Assembly (NCBI RefSeq): GCF_018614775.1
Contig: NZ_JAGGOF010000019.1
Coordinates: 62,001-126,000 of the forward strand
DNA: 64,000 nucleotides
Source: Pseudomonas fluorescens
GTDB taxonomy: Bacteria; Pseudomonadota; Gammaproteobacteria; Pseudomonadales; Pseudomonadaceae
Reading direction: 5' to 3'
The notes under the pieces are model-generated. The model was not told the DNA's origin and did not search any database. It saw only the letters and a list, made by a program, of their open reading frames with translations. The position numbers and the translations under genes were made by a program. Of this stretch, positions 47,221 through 55,763 are shown piece after piece; the stretch's first letter is position 1; every line of letters begins with the position of its first letter.

Positions 47221-47895
47221 TCACGCCGAGCGACATTGCGCCAGGCTTCGCACCTGGCCGTCCGCGCGTTGATTGTCCTCACTCAACCACTGCTCGAACG
47301 CCGCACCGATCGCCGGCCATTCCGAATCCAGCATCGAGTACCACGCGGTGTCGCGGTTCTGCCCCTTGACCACCATGTGCTGGCGGAACACCCCTTCAAA
47401 CGTGAAGCCCAGCCGCTCGGCCGCGTATCGGGAGCGGGCGTTGGCGTTGTTGCATTTCCATTCCAGGCGCCGATAACCCAAGGCGAAAGCCTCTTTCGCC
47501 AACAGGTACACCGCCTCGGTGCTTTTCGGCGAACGCTGCATGGCGGCGCCGAACGTCACGTGACCGATCTCGATGCGGCCCTGGGCCGGGACGATGGACA
47601 TCAGGCTGAGAATCCCTTGTACCTCGCCATTGGCGCGGTCGATCACCGTGAAGAAATACGGATCGATGTTCGCGGCGTGGTTATCCAGCCAGGCATCGAA
47701 CGCCTGGCGCTCGGCGAATGGACCGTAGGGCAGATAATCCCAGAGTTTCGGATCGGCCCCGGGCCCTTCGAGCGCTCGCCACAGGCCGTCGCCGTGGCGC
47801 GCCGGGTCGAGTTTTTCCAGGCGGATGAAGCGCCCTTCGATCAACTGTGTGGAGGGCGCAGGAGCGCCTTTCCAATCGGCCAGTGAAGTCAACAT
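47221..47895 (-). CDS. GNAT acetyltransferase (RimJ/RimL-like)
   Basis: A 224-residue acetyltransferase. The Acetyltransf_3 pattern is clear: IEIGHVTFGAAMQRSPKSTEAVYLLAKEAFALGYRRLEWKCNNANARSRYAAERLGFTFEG, with core WKCNNANARSRYAAERLGF binding acetyl-CoA. Members acetylate protein N-termini or small amines. Start at 47895, eight bases after AAGGAG. First of three minus-strand genes in order after the PaiB-like gene and a second GNAT. Confidence 0.85.
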   Translation of the reverse strand: MLTSLADWKGAPAPSTQLIEGRFIRLEKLDPARHGDGLWRALEGPGADPKLWDYLPYGPFAERQAFDAWLDNHAANIDPYFFTVIDRANGEVQGILSLMSIVPAQGRIEIGHVTFGAAMQRSPKSTEAVYLLAKEAFALGYRRLEWKCNNANARSRYAAERLGFTFEGVFRQHMVVKGQNRDTAWYSMLDSEWPAIGAAFEQWLSEDNQRADGQVRSLAQCRSA

Positions 47896-47905
47896 GCAGC
47901 GCTCC

Positions 47906-48352
47906 TTACAAGGCTTTGCGAAATTGGATGAAACCGGGACGTTCAGCGATGCGCTCGTAGAGCTGGATCGCCGTGGCGTTGGTTTCATGGGTCAGCCAGT
48001 GCACTTTGCAGCAGCCATCGGCCTTGGCGGTGGCGTAGACGAACTCGATCAATTGGCGCCCGACGCCGGTACCGCGGCTCTGCTGCGTGACCAGCAAGTC
48101 TTGCAGGTAGCAGGAGTTTTCGATGCTCCAGTTCGAGCGGTGGTAAATGAAATGCACCAGGCCGATGGCCGTGTCGCCCTGCCAGGCCAGCGCAGCGTGG
48201 GTGGGCTCGCGATCGTCGAGCAGGCGCTGCCAGGTGCTTTGGCTGACCGCCTCCGGCAGTTCAGTGTTGTAGAACGTCAGGTAAGCCTGCCACAGCGGCA
48301 GCCATGCGGCGTGATCGTCTGCGGTGACGGGGCGGATCTGAATCTGGCTCAT
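47906..48352 (-). CDS. GNAT acetyltransferase
   Basis: A 148-residue Acetyltransf_1 enzyme. The acetyl-CoA loop QQSRGTGVGRQLIEFV is standard, preceded by YLQDLLVT and followed by KVHWLTHETNATAIQLYERI. AAGGAG precedes the ATG at 48352. It lies 2 bp after the PaiB-like gene, forming an operon; polyamine or amino-acid acetylation is a common role for such pairs, but the substrate is not shown here. Confidence 0.87.
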   Translation of the reverse strand: MSQIQIRPVTADDHAAWLPLWQAYLTFYNTELPEAVSQSTWQRLLDDREPTHAALAWQGDTAIGLVHFIYHRSNWSIENSCYLQDLLVTQQSRGTGVGRQLIEFVYATAKADGCCKVHWLTHETNATAIQLYERIAERPGFIQFRKAL

Positions 48353-48354
48353 GT

Positions 48355-48996
48355 TCACTCCTTGGTCGAAAAGTCGGACATCAGGCGTGCAATGGCCTGG
48401 TCTTGAGGGTCGGGGCTGGCCGCCAACCCCTGGCGCACACCGGCGGCGTCGGCGGGGGCGCGGTTCTGGCTGAGCTTGCGTTTGCCTTCCAGGCGCTGGA
48501 TGGGCAGGGCGAAACCGACAATGGCCTTGAGCATGCTGTCGATGTACTCGGCCGGTGCGTCGTCGATGTGCCACGGCTGGGCGCGACCGGTTTCGTGGCG
48601 GTCGGTGAGGGCGCTGACCAGGTTGCGCAGCCGGTTGGCATCGCTGAATACCTCGGCGCGGCCATAGGCGTGCACGGCCTGGTAGTTCCAGGTCGGTACG
48701 ACCTTGCCGTGTTCGCGCTTGCCCGGATAGAACGCCGGGCTGACGTAGGCATCGGCGCCGGCAAAGATCACCAGCGCTTGCGCCCCGGCTTCGAGTTCGC
48801 GCCATTGGGGGTTGGCCCGGGCCATGTGCCCGTAGAGGCTGCCGTTGGGGCCGTGTTGCGTGTCCAGTAACAGCGGCAGGTGGCTTGCCTGCAAGCCCTG
48901 CTCGCCGTGGGTGACCAGCAGGGCCAGGCGGCACTCGTCCATCATGCGGTGCATTTGGGGCAGGTCTTCGACGGCAAAGGCTTTGGGGTTGTACAT
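48355..48996 (-). CDS. PaiB-like FMN-binding protein
   Basis: A 213-residue flavin-binding split-barrel protein of the PaiB family (NCBI name: FMN-binding negative transcriptional regulator). Conserved parts: SHLPLLLD, GHMARANPQW, YVSPAFYPGK, VPTWNYQAVHAYG. Start at ATG 48996 with AAGGA; a longer frame upstream is unconserved. Divergent from the MocR regulator (99-bp gap), which is the likely controller. PaiB partners a GNAT protein (PaiA) in Bacillus, and here too a GNAT gene follows directly. Confidence 0.87.
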   Translation of the reverse strand: MYNPKAFAVEDLPQMHRMMDECRLALLVTHGEQGLQASHLPLLLDTQHGPNGSLYGHMARANPQWRELEAGAQALVIFAGADAYVSPAFYPGKREHGKVVPTWNYQAVHAYGRAEVFSDANRLRNLVSALTDRHETGRAQPWHIDDAPAEYIDSMLKAIVGFALPIQRLEGKRKLSQNRAPADAAGVRQGLAASPDPQDQAIARLMSDFSTKE

Positions 48997-49095
48997 GACG
49001 ATTTTCCTTGGCGAATGCGAGCATCCTAGGCAGGCTATTGGTCTGTTGTAAGAGCCACTTGAGACCAATTCGATAGGTCCATTGCGAGGGTAGTC

Positions 49096-50721
49096 ATGAG
49101 CAACGCCGTGCCGCCACTGTCCTTCAACCCCGCCGGCATCGAGCTGGATCGCCGCCAGGGCCTCAGTCGTCAGCTTTACCAGGCGCTGCGTGCGCGGGTA
49201 TTGGACGGACGACTGGGCAGCGGCACGCGGCTACCGGCCAGTCGTGACCTGGCGGCGGCGTTGTCGATTTCCCGCAACAGCGTGGTGCGGGCTTACGATC
49301 AGCTTTACGCCGAGGGTTTCATCGAGGGGCGGGTGGGGGATGGTACTTACGTGGCCGAGCTGTCCTCTCTGGTGCTGGGCGGGCCTCATCGCGAGCAGGC
49401 TCGCTCCCACAGGGATACCCGTTCCAATGTGGGAGCGAGCCTGCTCGCGATGAGGGCGTCACAGGAAAACATATCCACAAAAGTGTCCACAGGGTTGTCA
49501 ACAGGCTTACCCACAGCCTTATCCACAGATTGGCTCGATTTACCTGTGGGTCCATCCAGTAAAGTTATCCACAGTGACGCGCTGGAACGGGTCGAAAAGC
49601 ACTATTTGGCTGCCCCTCCCAGCGGTCCGCCGCGAGCGTTTCGGGTGGGTGTTCCGGCGTTTGATCTGTTCCCGTTCGACGTCTGGGCCAAGCTGAACGC
49701 GGCTTTCTGGCGCAAGCCGGACCTGCAGCAGTTGTGCTACGGCGATTCCCAGGGCGATGCGCGTTTACGCGGGCTGATCGCGGCTTACCTGCGCAGTTCA
49801 CGCGGCCTGCACTGCACCGCTGAGCAAATTGTGATCACCAGTGGCGCACAACAAGGTATTAGCCTTTGTGCACAGCTGCTGGTGGACCCTGGCGACCTCG
49901 TGGCGGTGGAGAATCCGGGCTACAGCGCCGCCGGGCATGCCTTCGCCGTTGCCGGTGCCGATGTGAGGGGCGTACCGGTGGACGGCGATGGTCTGGACTG
50001 CACGGCGCTGGGTGCGTTGAGCCACTGTCGGCTGGCGTATGTCACACCGTCCCACCAGTACCCGACCGGGGTCGTCATGAGCCTGGCGCGGCGCCTGGAG
50101 CTGCTGGCCTGGGCCGAGCGCAACGACGGCTGGATCGTCGAGGACGACTATGACGGTGAGTACCGCTACAGCGGCGCACCGCTGGCGCCGTTGGCGTCAC
50201 TCGACCGCCAGGGCCGGGTGCTCTATGTGGGCACGTTCGGCAAAGTCGCATTCCCGGCCTTGCGCCTGGGCTACCTGGTGTTGCCGCCCGGCCTGGTGGA
50301 CGCCTTTGCCCGGCGCCGCGCCGTGGATGTGCGCCACTCCGAAGTCAGCACCCAGGCGGTGATGGCCGAGTTCATGGCCGCCGGGCATTTCCAGCGCCAC
50401 ATCCGGCGCATGCGACGAGCCGCGCTGGCCCGCCGCGATGCGCTGCTGGCGGGCTGGCCGACGGGCGTTGCAGGTGTCGGCGCCATGCCGACCGTGGTGG
50501 CCGGGCTGCACGTGACGGTGCCGGTGGACAGTGTCGAGCGTGAGCGCGAACTGATCGCCCGGGCGGTTGGCGCGGGGGTCGAAGTCAATGGCTTGAGCAG
50601 CTATTGGTTGCCCACCACCCCATTGCCGATCCGTGGCGGGCTGGTGCTGGGGTTCGCAGCCGTCCCGCCAGCGGCGATTGCCACCGCGCTGGCGCGCCTG
50701 GTGAAGGCCTGGAAACCCTGA
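49096..50721 (+). CDS. MocR/PdxR-type regulator with REPIN-derived linker
   Basis: A 541-residue fusion of a GntR winged helix (residues 14-85, LPASRDLAAALSISRNSVVRAYDQL) and a fold-type I aminotransferase-like domain (about 180-540). The PLP-binding lysine is in YVGTFGKVAFPALRLGYL. Such regulators sense pyridoxal phosphate or amino-acid adducts. The linker is unusual: residues about 97-120 are the translation of a 72-bp REPIN, and about 126-145 are five 4-residue repeats (ISTK, VSTG, LSTG, LPTA, LSTD) translated from 12-bp DnaA-box-like units. The frame is kept throughout. It probably controls the divergent paiB-like/GNAT operon. Confidence 0.9.
   Translation: MSNAVPPLSFNPAGIELDRRQGLSRQLYQALRARVLDGRLGSGTRLPASRDLAAALSISRNSVVRAYDQLYAEGFIEGRVGDGTYVAELSSLVLGGPHREQARSHRDTRSNVGASLLAMRASQENISTKVSTGLSTGLPTALSTDWLDLPVGPSSKVIHSDALERVEKHYLAAPPSGPPRAFRVGVPAFDLFPFDVWAKLNAAFWRKPDLQQLCYGDSQGDARLRGLIAAYLRSSRGLHCTAEQIVITSGAQQGISLCAQLLVDPGDLVAVENPGYSAAGHAFAVAGADVRGVPVDGDGLDCTALGALSHCRLAYVTPSHQYPTGVVMSLARRLELLAWAERNDGWIVEDDYDGEYRYSGAPLAPLASLDRQGRVLYVGTFGKVAFPALRLGYLVLPPGLVDAFARRRAVDVRHSEVSTQAVMAEFMAAGHFQRHIRRMRRAALARRDALLAGWPTGVAGVGAMPTVVAGLHVTVPVDSVERERELIARAVGAGVEVNGLSSYWLPTTPLPIRGGLVLGFAAVPPAAIATALARLVKAWKP
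49384..49455. repeat. REPIN inside a coding sequence
   Basis: A perfect inverted repeat with 28-base arms (ending in CTCGCTCCCACA / TGTGGGAGCGAG) around a 16-base spacer, exactly 72 bp or 24 codons. It is translated in frame as part of the MocR linker. Confidence 0.92.
49471..49573 (+). repeat. Tandem DnaA-box-like repeats
   Basis: Five units at exact 12-bp spacing start at 49471, 49483, 49495, 49507 and 49519: ATATCCACA, GTGTCCACA, TTGTCAACA, TTACCCACA and TTATCCACA, each followed by three bases. A sixth box TTATCCACA is at 49565-49573. The fifth and sixth equal the DnaA consensus; the others differ at one or two bases. All lie in the MocR linker coding region. Confidence 0.8.
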
Positions 50722-50763
50722 AACCTTGGTTCATGACCGTAATGCCGCTCACCTGAATCGTGA

Positions 50764-50845
50764 CGAGGGAGCTTGCTCCCGCTGGGCTGCGTAGGGGCCC
50801 CATCTTTGTGAGTGCTGCGCACTCAAGCGGGAGCAAGCTCCCTCG
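50764..50845. repeat. REPIN of a second sequence class
   Basis: CGAGGGAGCTTGCTCCCGCT at the left and its exact complement AGCGGGAGCAAGCTCCCTCG at the right. The core GAGGGAGC/GCTCCCTC differs from the GTGGGAGCGAGC class seen elsewhere in this window, so a different RAYT transposase probably mobilised it. Confidence 0.85.
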
Positions 50846-50885
50846 CCACGGGGTCAGTGGTTTCCTTGAGTGAACGGCATCAGGT

Positions 50886-53800
50886 TCATGAGCGCGGTTT
50901 TACAAAGAACACCTCCTTGGCCTGATCCACAGCAATCTCGCTGCGGTAATGATCGATCAGTTGGCGCTGGCTGAGGGATTGGGTGGCGTCGGTGATGGGC
51001 GGCTTCTGATTGGCCTGCTCGACGGTTTTCAAACGGGCGGAAAGGAACGCGTAGGCGGGCACCCAATTGGTCGAATAATGGAAATCCGCCAACCAGAGAG
51101 TCTTGCCGGTTTTCCGTTCGCTGATCTCATACCGGTCGAGATAGCCGTAGGGCGGGGTCTTGATGCGTTGTCGATTCCTTTGTCTGGTGATGGAAATCTG
51201 GTTGCGGCTTCTCAGCCAGATGATGCCACTCATGGTCGGCGGACGTTGTTTGATGGCGTTCAGTACGGTGTCGAAACCCAGGACATAAAGTGCGCTTGCT
51301 TCCTTCTCAAGCTGCGTGCGCAAGGTTTCGGCCGAGCGCCGTTGCGCTTGCGGGAGTTCGAAGGTTTCGTTGGACGCCACGCCTTGTGCCTGGTCCAACG
51401 CCTGTTTGATGGCAGCACCGATTTTCTCCATCCTGCCCGCATGGGCATTGAGGATCATCCCGATACCGGCAGGTGTCTTTTCTGGCTGTTTGACGGCTGC
51501 TTCGATCTGCGCCTTGAACGCCGCCAGTCCGTTGATCAGGGCGTTGCCCTTGGCAACGCTGATGCCCAGGGCCGGGACGGCGGCAGGCGCGGCGTCGGGT
51601 TTCACATGAGGGATCCATTCGCCGGTTTCCTTGCGATGGAACGTGACGATGATCTCCCCCGAGAACGGGTTCTTCACATCGACCCAATCGGTTTCCTCCA
51701 TCAGTCGGGACAGGCGCGGCTCGCCACTGACCAGTCCCCAGAAGCGCGCTCGAATGAATCTTTTCCTCGGTCTTGGGCGTTGCTCATAAGGAGTGCCAGC
51801 GTAGCGCTGTCCACTTCTTTCATCGAGAGCGGACGCAAGGTGACGCAACGTCCATTGCTCCAGCGTGTCGATCCCCGAGCGCAGTCGAGCGAGCTGATGC
51901 GGGTGCATGCTGCCGCTGTATTCGTCACCCAGGTAGTGGAGGTGTTCGTTGATGGCGGCGAACTGTTCGGCCAGGCTGCCGAAGGCGTCGATGCGCTCAT
52001 CCAGCCGGATCACGCTACGCTCGTCGATCGCGTCCCGCAGGCTTTGGAACGCCACCGTGGCGTTATCGACGATCTGGTTGATCGCTTCCCAGCCTTCGGG
52101 CATCGACTCGACGCTTTCCAGCGTCAGGCAGAGATGACGGTACATATCCAGCTTGATCAGGCGAAGGTCTTCGCCCGTGTAGAGCGGCATCTGCTTGCGA
52201 TGTCGTCGGACAAATTCGAAGCCTTCATAGCCCACGCTTTTCAGCTCGGTGAAACGCGTTTCCATATAGTCCAGGCGTTCGATCATGTCGTCGCCGACGC
52301 TGACCATGCGTTGGGCGGCATCAATGTGCTGTTGCTCCAAGACCCTGACCCCGGAAGTGATCATGCCCTTGGCCTTGCTCATGGCCGGAACGAATCGTTC
52401 CTGAAGGGCTTCCATCTCGGCGAAGGTGAAGTTTACTTGCGCGTTCAAGTAGCCGAGCCGGGTGCGCGGGTAGTCGGGCCTTGACTGGAACAGCGGCCAT
52501 TCCATCAGGACTCGCAAGGCTTGCTCGTAGTTTTCCCGCTGGGTTTTAAGCGTGGCGACATATGTGTCTCGCTTTACTTCCCTGGCGGCGCCCGACGCTT
52601 GATCCATGTCCGTGGCCTGCATCGTCAGCAGCTTCTGATTCTGGGGTTTCTGCGCTTCGAACTGATTCAGTGCCGACAGCAGATCGATCCGGCGGCGTTT
52701 CGCGCCGGCAATGACTTTTTGCCTGACGCCCATGGACCCGCTGCCGCGTATGCGCAGGCGGGTGTCGACGTGCCATTTGCCGTGGGCGTCACTCATCAGG
52801 GGAGGGCCCTCGCGGGTGGGGTCCTTTGCGTCGACGAGGGAGACCAGCTCGCCTTCGACCCGCACCTTGAACCACTTGCCCGCCATTTTCGCGTGCCAGT
52901 CCCCACCCTGTTCGTAGAGCCCTTTGAGCGCGCCTTCGGTCTGGAGTTGTCCCGGATCCGAGGGGTCGTCGAGGCTGAAGGTGTCCAGAAACTGTGCGCT
53001 GTCCCTCGACCTGCCCATCAAGGCCCCACTGGATCGGATGGCCTCGTAGTGTTCGGTGGGCAGTGATGCGCTCGGGAGCGGATCGAGTCGCTCTATTACC
53101 TGCTCATGTCTGGGTTTTGGCAGGCTCTCCAGCTCACGTACCTCTTTTGGCGCCTGCGCCCGATGAGAACTTCTTGCGGCTCTGGCGCGGTCGATGGCGT
53201 GGGTGATGAGCGCCAGCGCCACATTCAGCAGCAGGTCGGTGAACGCCTCCCACTTGGCCGGGCGGTCGGCCTCTTCCTTGCCCTGCGTGAGTTTGTCGAC
53301 GTCGTCGAGGATCTGCCAGAGCCAGGCTGCGGTGCCCACGGCAGTGCCCAGGTACGGCAGGGCCAGGTTGAACATCAGCCAGCCGGCCCGCTTGAAGGTT
53401 TCCCAGCGATTTTCACGGTTGGACACCGACTGGCGGTCGGCGAGTTGGACCAGGGCCTCGGCGTTGGCCCTGAACAATGGCGGCAGGAAATCCGCCCCCA
53501 GGGTCTTGTCGGTCAAGCTGACGGGGCCGCTGTTGGCCAGGGAGGTCAGCGGGTCGGCCACGAATGCGACGATACTCCAGGGCGAGGGCAGCAGGTCCGG
53601 GAACACAAAGCGACCGTAATCGTCACGCACCCCATCGGGTAACCAGGCCAACACCGATTGACGCAATGAAGGGGTTTGCCTGATCGCATACAACAGGTTG
53701 CTGAACGACGGGTACTGGCTCAATTGCGGTTCCAGCATGGGGCGATACAGCAGGCAGGACCCGGCGCTCGAATCCTCGGGGCCGATGATGAACATGTTGG

Positions 53801-55487
53801 TCACGACGTCTTCCGCGTCGCCCAACTGCAGTTCGGGTACGAAGGCCAACCGACGCAGGACAATGGTTTTTCCGTCCACCTGTCGATCCGCTTCATCAGG
53901 CGCCACCAGTGCGACGACGTAGCGGTAACCCTGGTCGTCCAGGTGACCCTCCCCGCGGATTTTGAGCTCCAGCGCCAGCATCGGCAGCTGGATGCGCAAC
54001 TGATCGGTGTACAACTGCTCGCGGCGGCTCGACTCGGCCAGATCGTCGAGCAGCTTGCGCTTGATCAGCTCGGGGTAAACGCGACCGATATCGACCTGGG
54101 TGATGAGGTTTTCGAGGTACGCCACGGTCATCCACTCTGGCAGCTCGGTGTCGTCGAGGAACCGGACGGTTTTGTCCCCCAGGGGCAGCGCAATCAGGTT
54201 TTGCAAGGCGAGCTCAACCAGGCTGAAGCGGGTGGTCTCGATCTTGCCGGGCACTACGAAACTTCCCCAGACAACCGGGCTGCGCACCTCGATTTCGATG
54301 TGTCCAAGGTCGAGCTTCGAGGCGTCGGCGTGGTCCGCGACCAGCTGCTGTTTCAGCTGGTTTAACGCGTAGTCCTTGATGGAAGGAATCTCGTCCACAT
54401 AGGTCCTGCCGGCATGGGACTGATTCAAGATCGACAGGTTTTTCATGTGCTGGGCAAACAGGCTCTGGTCGGACGGCGAGGCCCTGAGCAACCAGTCGGG
54501 TATCTGCTTCTGGAACCAGCCCACGAGCGCGTCCTGATCGGCTTCCTCGCCGTTGATGAGGGGCTCGTAGGTCACCGAGGTTTGCGGGGAGGCACCGATG
54601 ATCTTGATCTGCTCGGCGATCATCCCGCAGGCCTTGTGATCGAAAATGTTGCCGGCGGGCTCATACAACCGCCACTGGATTTTCCGGTAGGTGGCGGTGC
54701 CGAAATGGGACGGCAGGGACTGGCCCAAGGCCTGCTGGGTCTCGAACTTTTCGTATCCGTTGACGATCGAGTACTTGAGGATGACCTCCTTGCTCTCGAT
54801 TTTGCCGATCAGCACCACGATGGAATTGTCGGCCAGGCGGCTCACTTCAGGGCCGTCGACGCTATCGATGTCGATCAGGTAGGCGTGGCTGTCATAAGGG
54901 TCATTCGTCTTGCGGTCCTTGCGGTCGGGGTAATGGAACAATTGCCTGGCCAGGTCGCACTCCGCCGCCGTCCAGCCCTTGACGGGCCCGACGTTCCACG
55001 CTTTGCGCAGCGTATTGGAGAGGTCATGCCAGCGCGGGCCGGATTCGCTCAGTGAAGCGTTCCAGTACGCCAGTTGTTGCTCCTGTCGGGCTGTCAGCAT
55101 GGCCGGCACCAGCTCATTGATCAGGCGTCCGATCTGGTCGATGCGCACTGGCAAATGTACTTCGGGAACCGTCAGCGGCAGTTGGGTCAGGAAGTGCAGC
55201 CCTTCGATCAGCAGCAGTGGGTCGCTTTTTTCATTCACGAGCCCTGCCAGCATCTCGCTGAGGGTTTCGTAGCGGGTGGGCCGTGGCACGATTTCGTTGT
55301 CGATAATGTCCCAATTCGGCTCGCCGACCACGGTGTTGTGCGGATCCAGGTTCAGCGTGGGATAAAGCTTCTTGAGGCCATCGCGCAGAAGGATCGACGC
55401 AACCTCCGGATACGTGGGCCCCGCCAGCAACTGATTCAGTAACACCTCCCTGAAGTTGGGCGGCGTGGTACTAGAAGTGGGTGTCAT
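50886..55487 (-). CDS. Giant DUF6543-type toxin-like protein
   Basis: A 1533-residue protein with no signal peptide. Its C-terminus (YGYLDRYEISE, KTLWLADFHYSTNWVPAYAFLSARLKT core TLWLADFHY) is the hallmark ending of the large DUF6543 proteins of Pseudomonas. Hydrophobic segments lie about residues 690-720 (WLMFNLALPYLGTAVGTAAWL) and 750-765, and long helices rich in glutamine and leucine fill 930-1200. No protease, nucleotidyl-transferase or glycosyltransferase motif is visible to me, in contrast to the neighbouring 1650-residue protein. ATG 55487 lies behind GGGAGAC; longer in-frame starts are unsupported. Probably a secreted toxin or host-interaction protein; substrate unknown. Confidence 0.75.
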   Translation of the reverse strand: MTPTSSTTPPNFREVLLNQLLAGPTYPEVASILLRDGLKKLYPTLNLDPHNTVVGEPNWDIIDNEIVPRPTRYETLSEMLAGLVNEKSDPLLLIEGLHFLTQLPLTVPEVHLPVRIDQIGRLINELVPAMLTARQEQQLAYWNASLSESGPRWHDLSNTLRKAWNVGPVKGWTAAECDLARQLFHYPDRKDRKTNDPYDSHAYLIDIDSVDGPEVSRLADNSIVVLIGKIESKEVILKYSIVNGYEKFETQQALGQSLPSHFGTATYRKIQWRLYEPAGNIFDHKACGMIAEQIKIIGASPQTSVTYEPLINGEEADQDALVGWFQKQIPDWLLRASPSDQSLFAQHMKNLSILNQSHAGRTYVDEIPSIKDYALNQLKQQLVADHADASKLDLGHIEIEVRSPVVWGSFVVPGKIETTRFSLVELALQNLIALPLGDKTVRFLDDTELPEWMTVAYLENLITQVDIGRVYPELIKRKLLDDLAESSRREQLYTDQLRIQLPMLALELKIRGEGHLDDQGYRYVVALVAPDEADRQVDGKTIVLRRLAFVPELQLGDAEDVVTNMFIIGPEDSSAGSCLLYRPMLEPQLSQYPSFSNLLYAIRQTPSLRQSVLAWLPDGVRDDYGRFVFPDLLPSPWSIVAFVADPLTSLANSGPVSLTDKTLGADFLPPLFRANAEALVQLADRQSVSNRENRWETFKRAGWLMFNLALPYLGTAVGTAAWLWQILDDVDKLTQGKEEADRPAKWEAFTDLLLNVALALITHAIDRARAARSSHRAQAPKEVRELESLPKPRHEQVIERLDPLPSASLPTEHYEAIRSSGALMGRSRDSAQFLDTFSLDDPSDPGQLQTEGALKGLYEQGGDWHAKMAGKWFKVRVEGELVSLVDAKDPTREGPPLMSDAHGKWHVDTRLRIRGSGSMGVRQKVIAGAKRRRIDLLSALNQFEAQKPQNQKLLTMQATDMDQASGAAREVKRDTYVATLKTQRENYEQALRVLMEWPLFQSRPDYPRTRLGYLNAQVNFTFAEMEALQERFVPAMSKAKGMITSGVRVLEQQHIDAAQRMVSVGDDMIERLDYMETRFTELKSVGYEGFEFVRRHRKQMPLYTGEDLRLIKLDMYRHLCLTLESVESMPEGWEAINQIVDNATVAFQSLRDAIDERSVIRLDERIDAFGSLAEQFAAINEHLHYLGDEYSGSMHPHQLARLRSGIDTLEQWTLRHLASALDERSGQRYAGTPYEQRPRPRKRFIRARFWGLVSGEPRLSRLMEETDWVDVKNPFSGEIIVTFHRKETGEWIPHVKPDAAPAAVPALGISVAKGNALINGLAAFKAQIEAAVKQPEKTPAGIGMILNAHAGRMEKIGAAIKQALDQAQGVASNETFELPQAQRRSAETLRTQLEKEASALYVLGFDTVLNAIKQRPPTMSGIIWLRSRNQISITRQRNRQRIKTPPYGYLDRYEISERKTGKTLWLADFHYSTNWVPAYAFLSARLKTVEQANQKPPITDATQSLSQRQLIDHYRSEIAVDQAKEVFFVKPRS

Positions 55488-55646
55488 CAGAGTCTCCCTG
55501 TCTCGCGACGTATGGATCCCCGAAGCCGAGCGCTTCGGGATTTCCATGCTAGGGGGATGCAAAACGGGGGAGGTGGTAACTATGTATGGGGCGGATTGAC
55601 GGTGCGAATCCTGCGGATCCCAATATCCCTGCACAACGCCGGGCCC

Positions 55647-55736
55647 TGTGGAAGCGAGCCTGCTCGCGATGGCGTCAGCACATCCAACATCGCCGTAGCC
55701 TGAAACACCGCTATCGCGAGCAGGCTCGCTCCCACA
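55647..55736. repeat. REPIN
   Basis: Left unit TGTGGAAGCGAGCCTGCTCG (one base changed from consensus) and right unit CGAGCAGGCTCGCTCCCACA, in the 276-bp gap between the 1533-residue protein start and the polyamine-binding protein gene. Confidence 0.88.
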
Positions 55737-55763
55737 GGTTTTCCGGGTTACTGACAGACGCGA

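Noticed and set aside
49471..49573. Chromosome origin (oriC) from DnaA-box density
   Set aside because: The boxes are inside a coding gene with regular codon spacing, there is no AT-rich unwinding region and no dnaA or rpmH nearby in the window.
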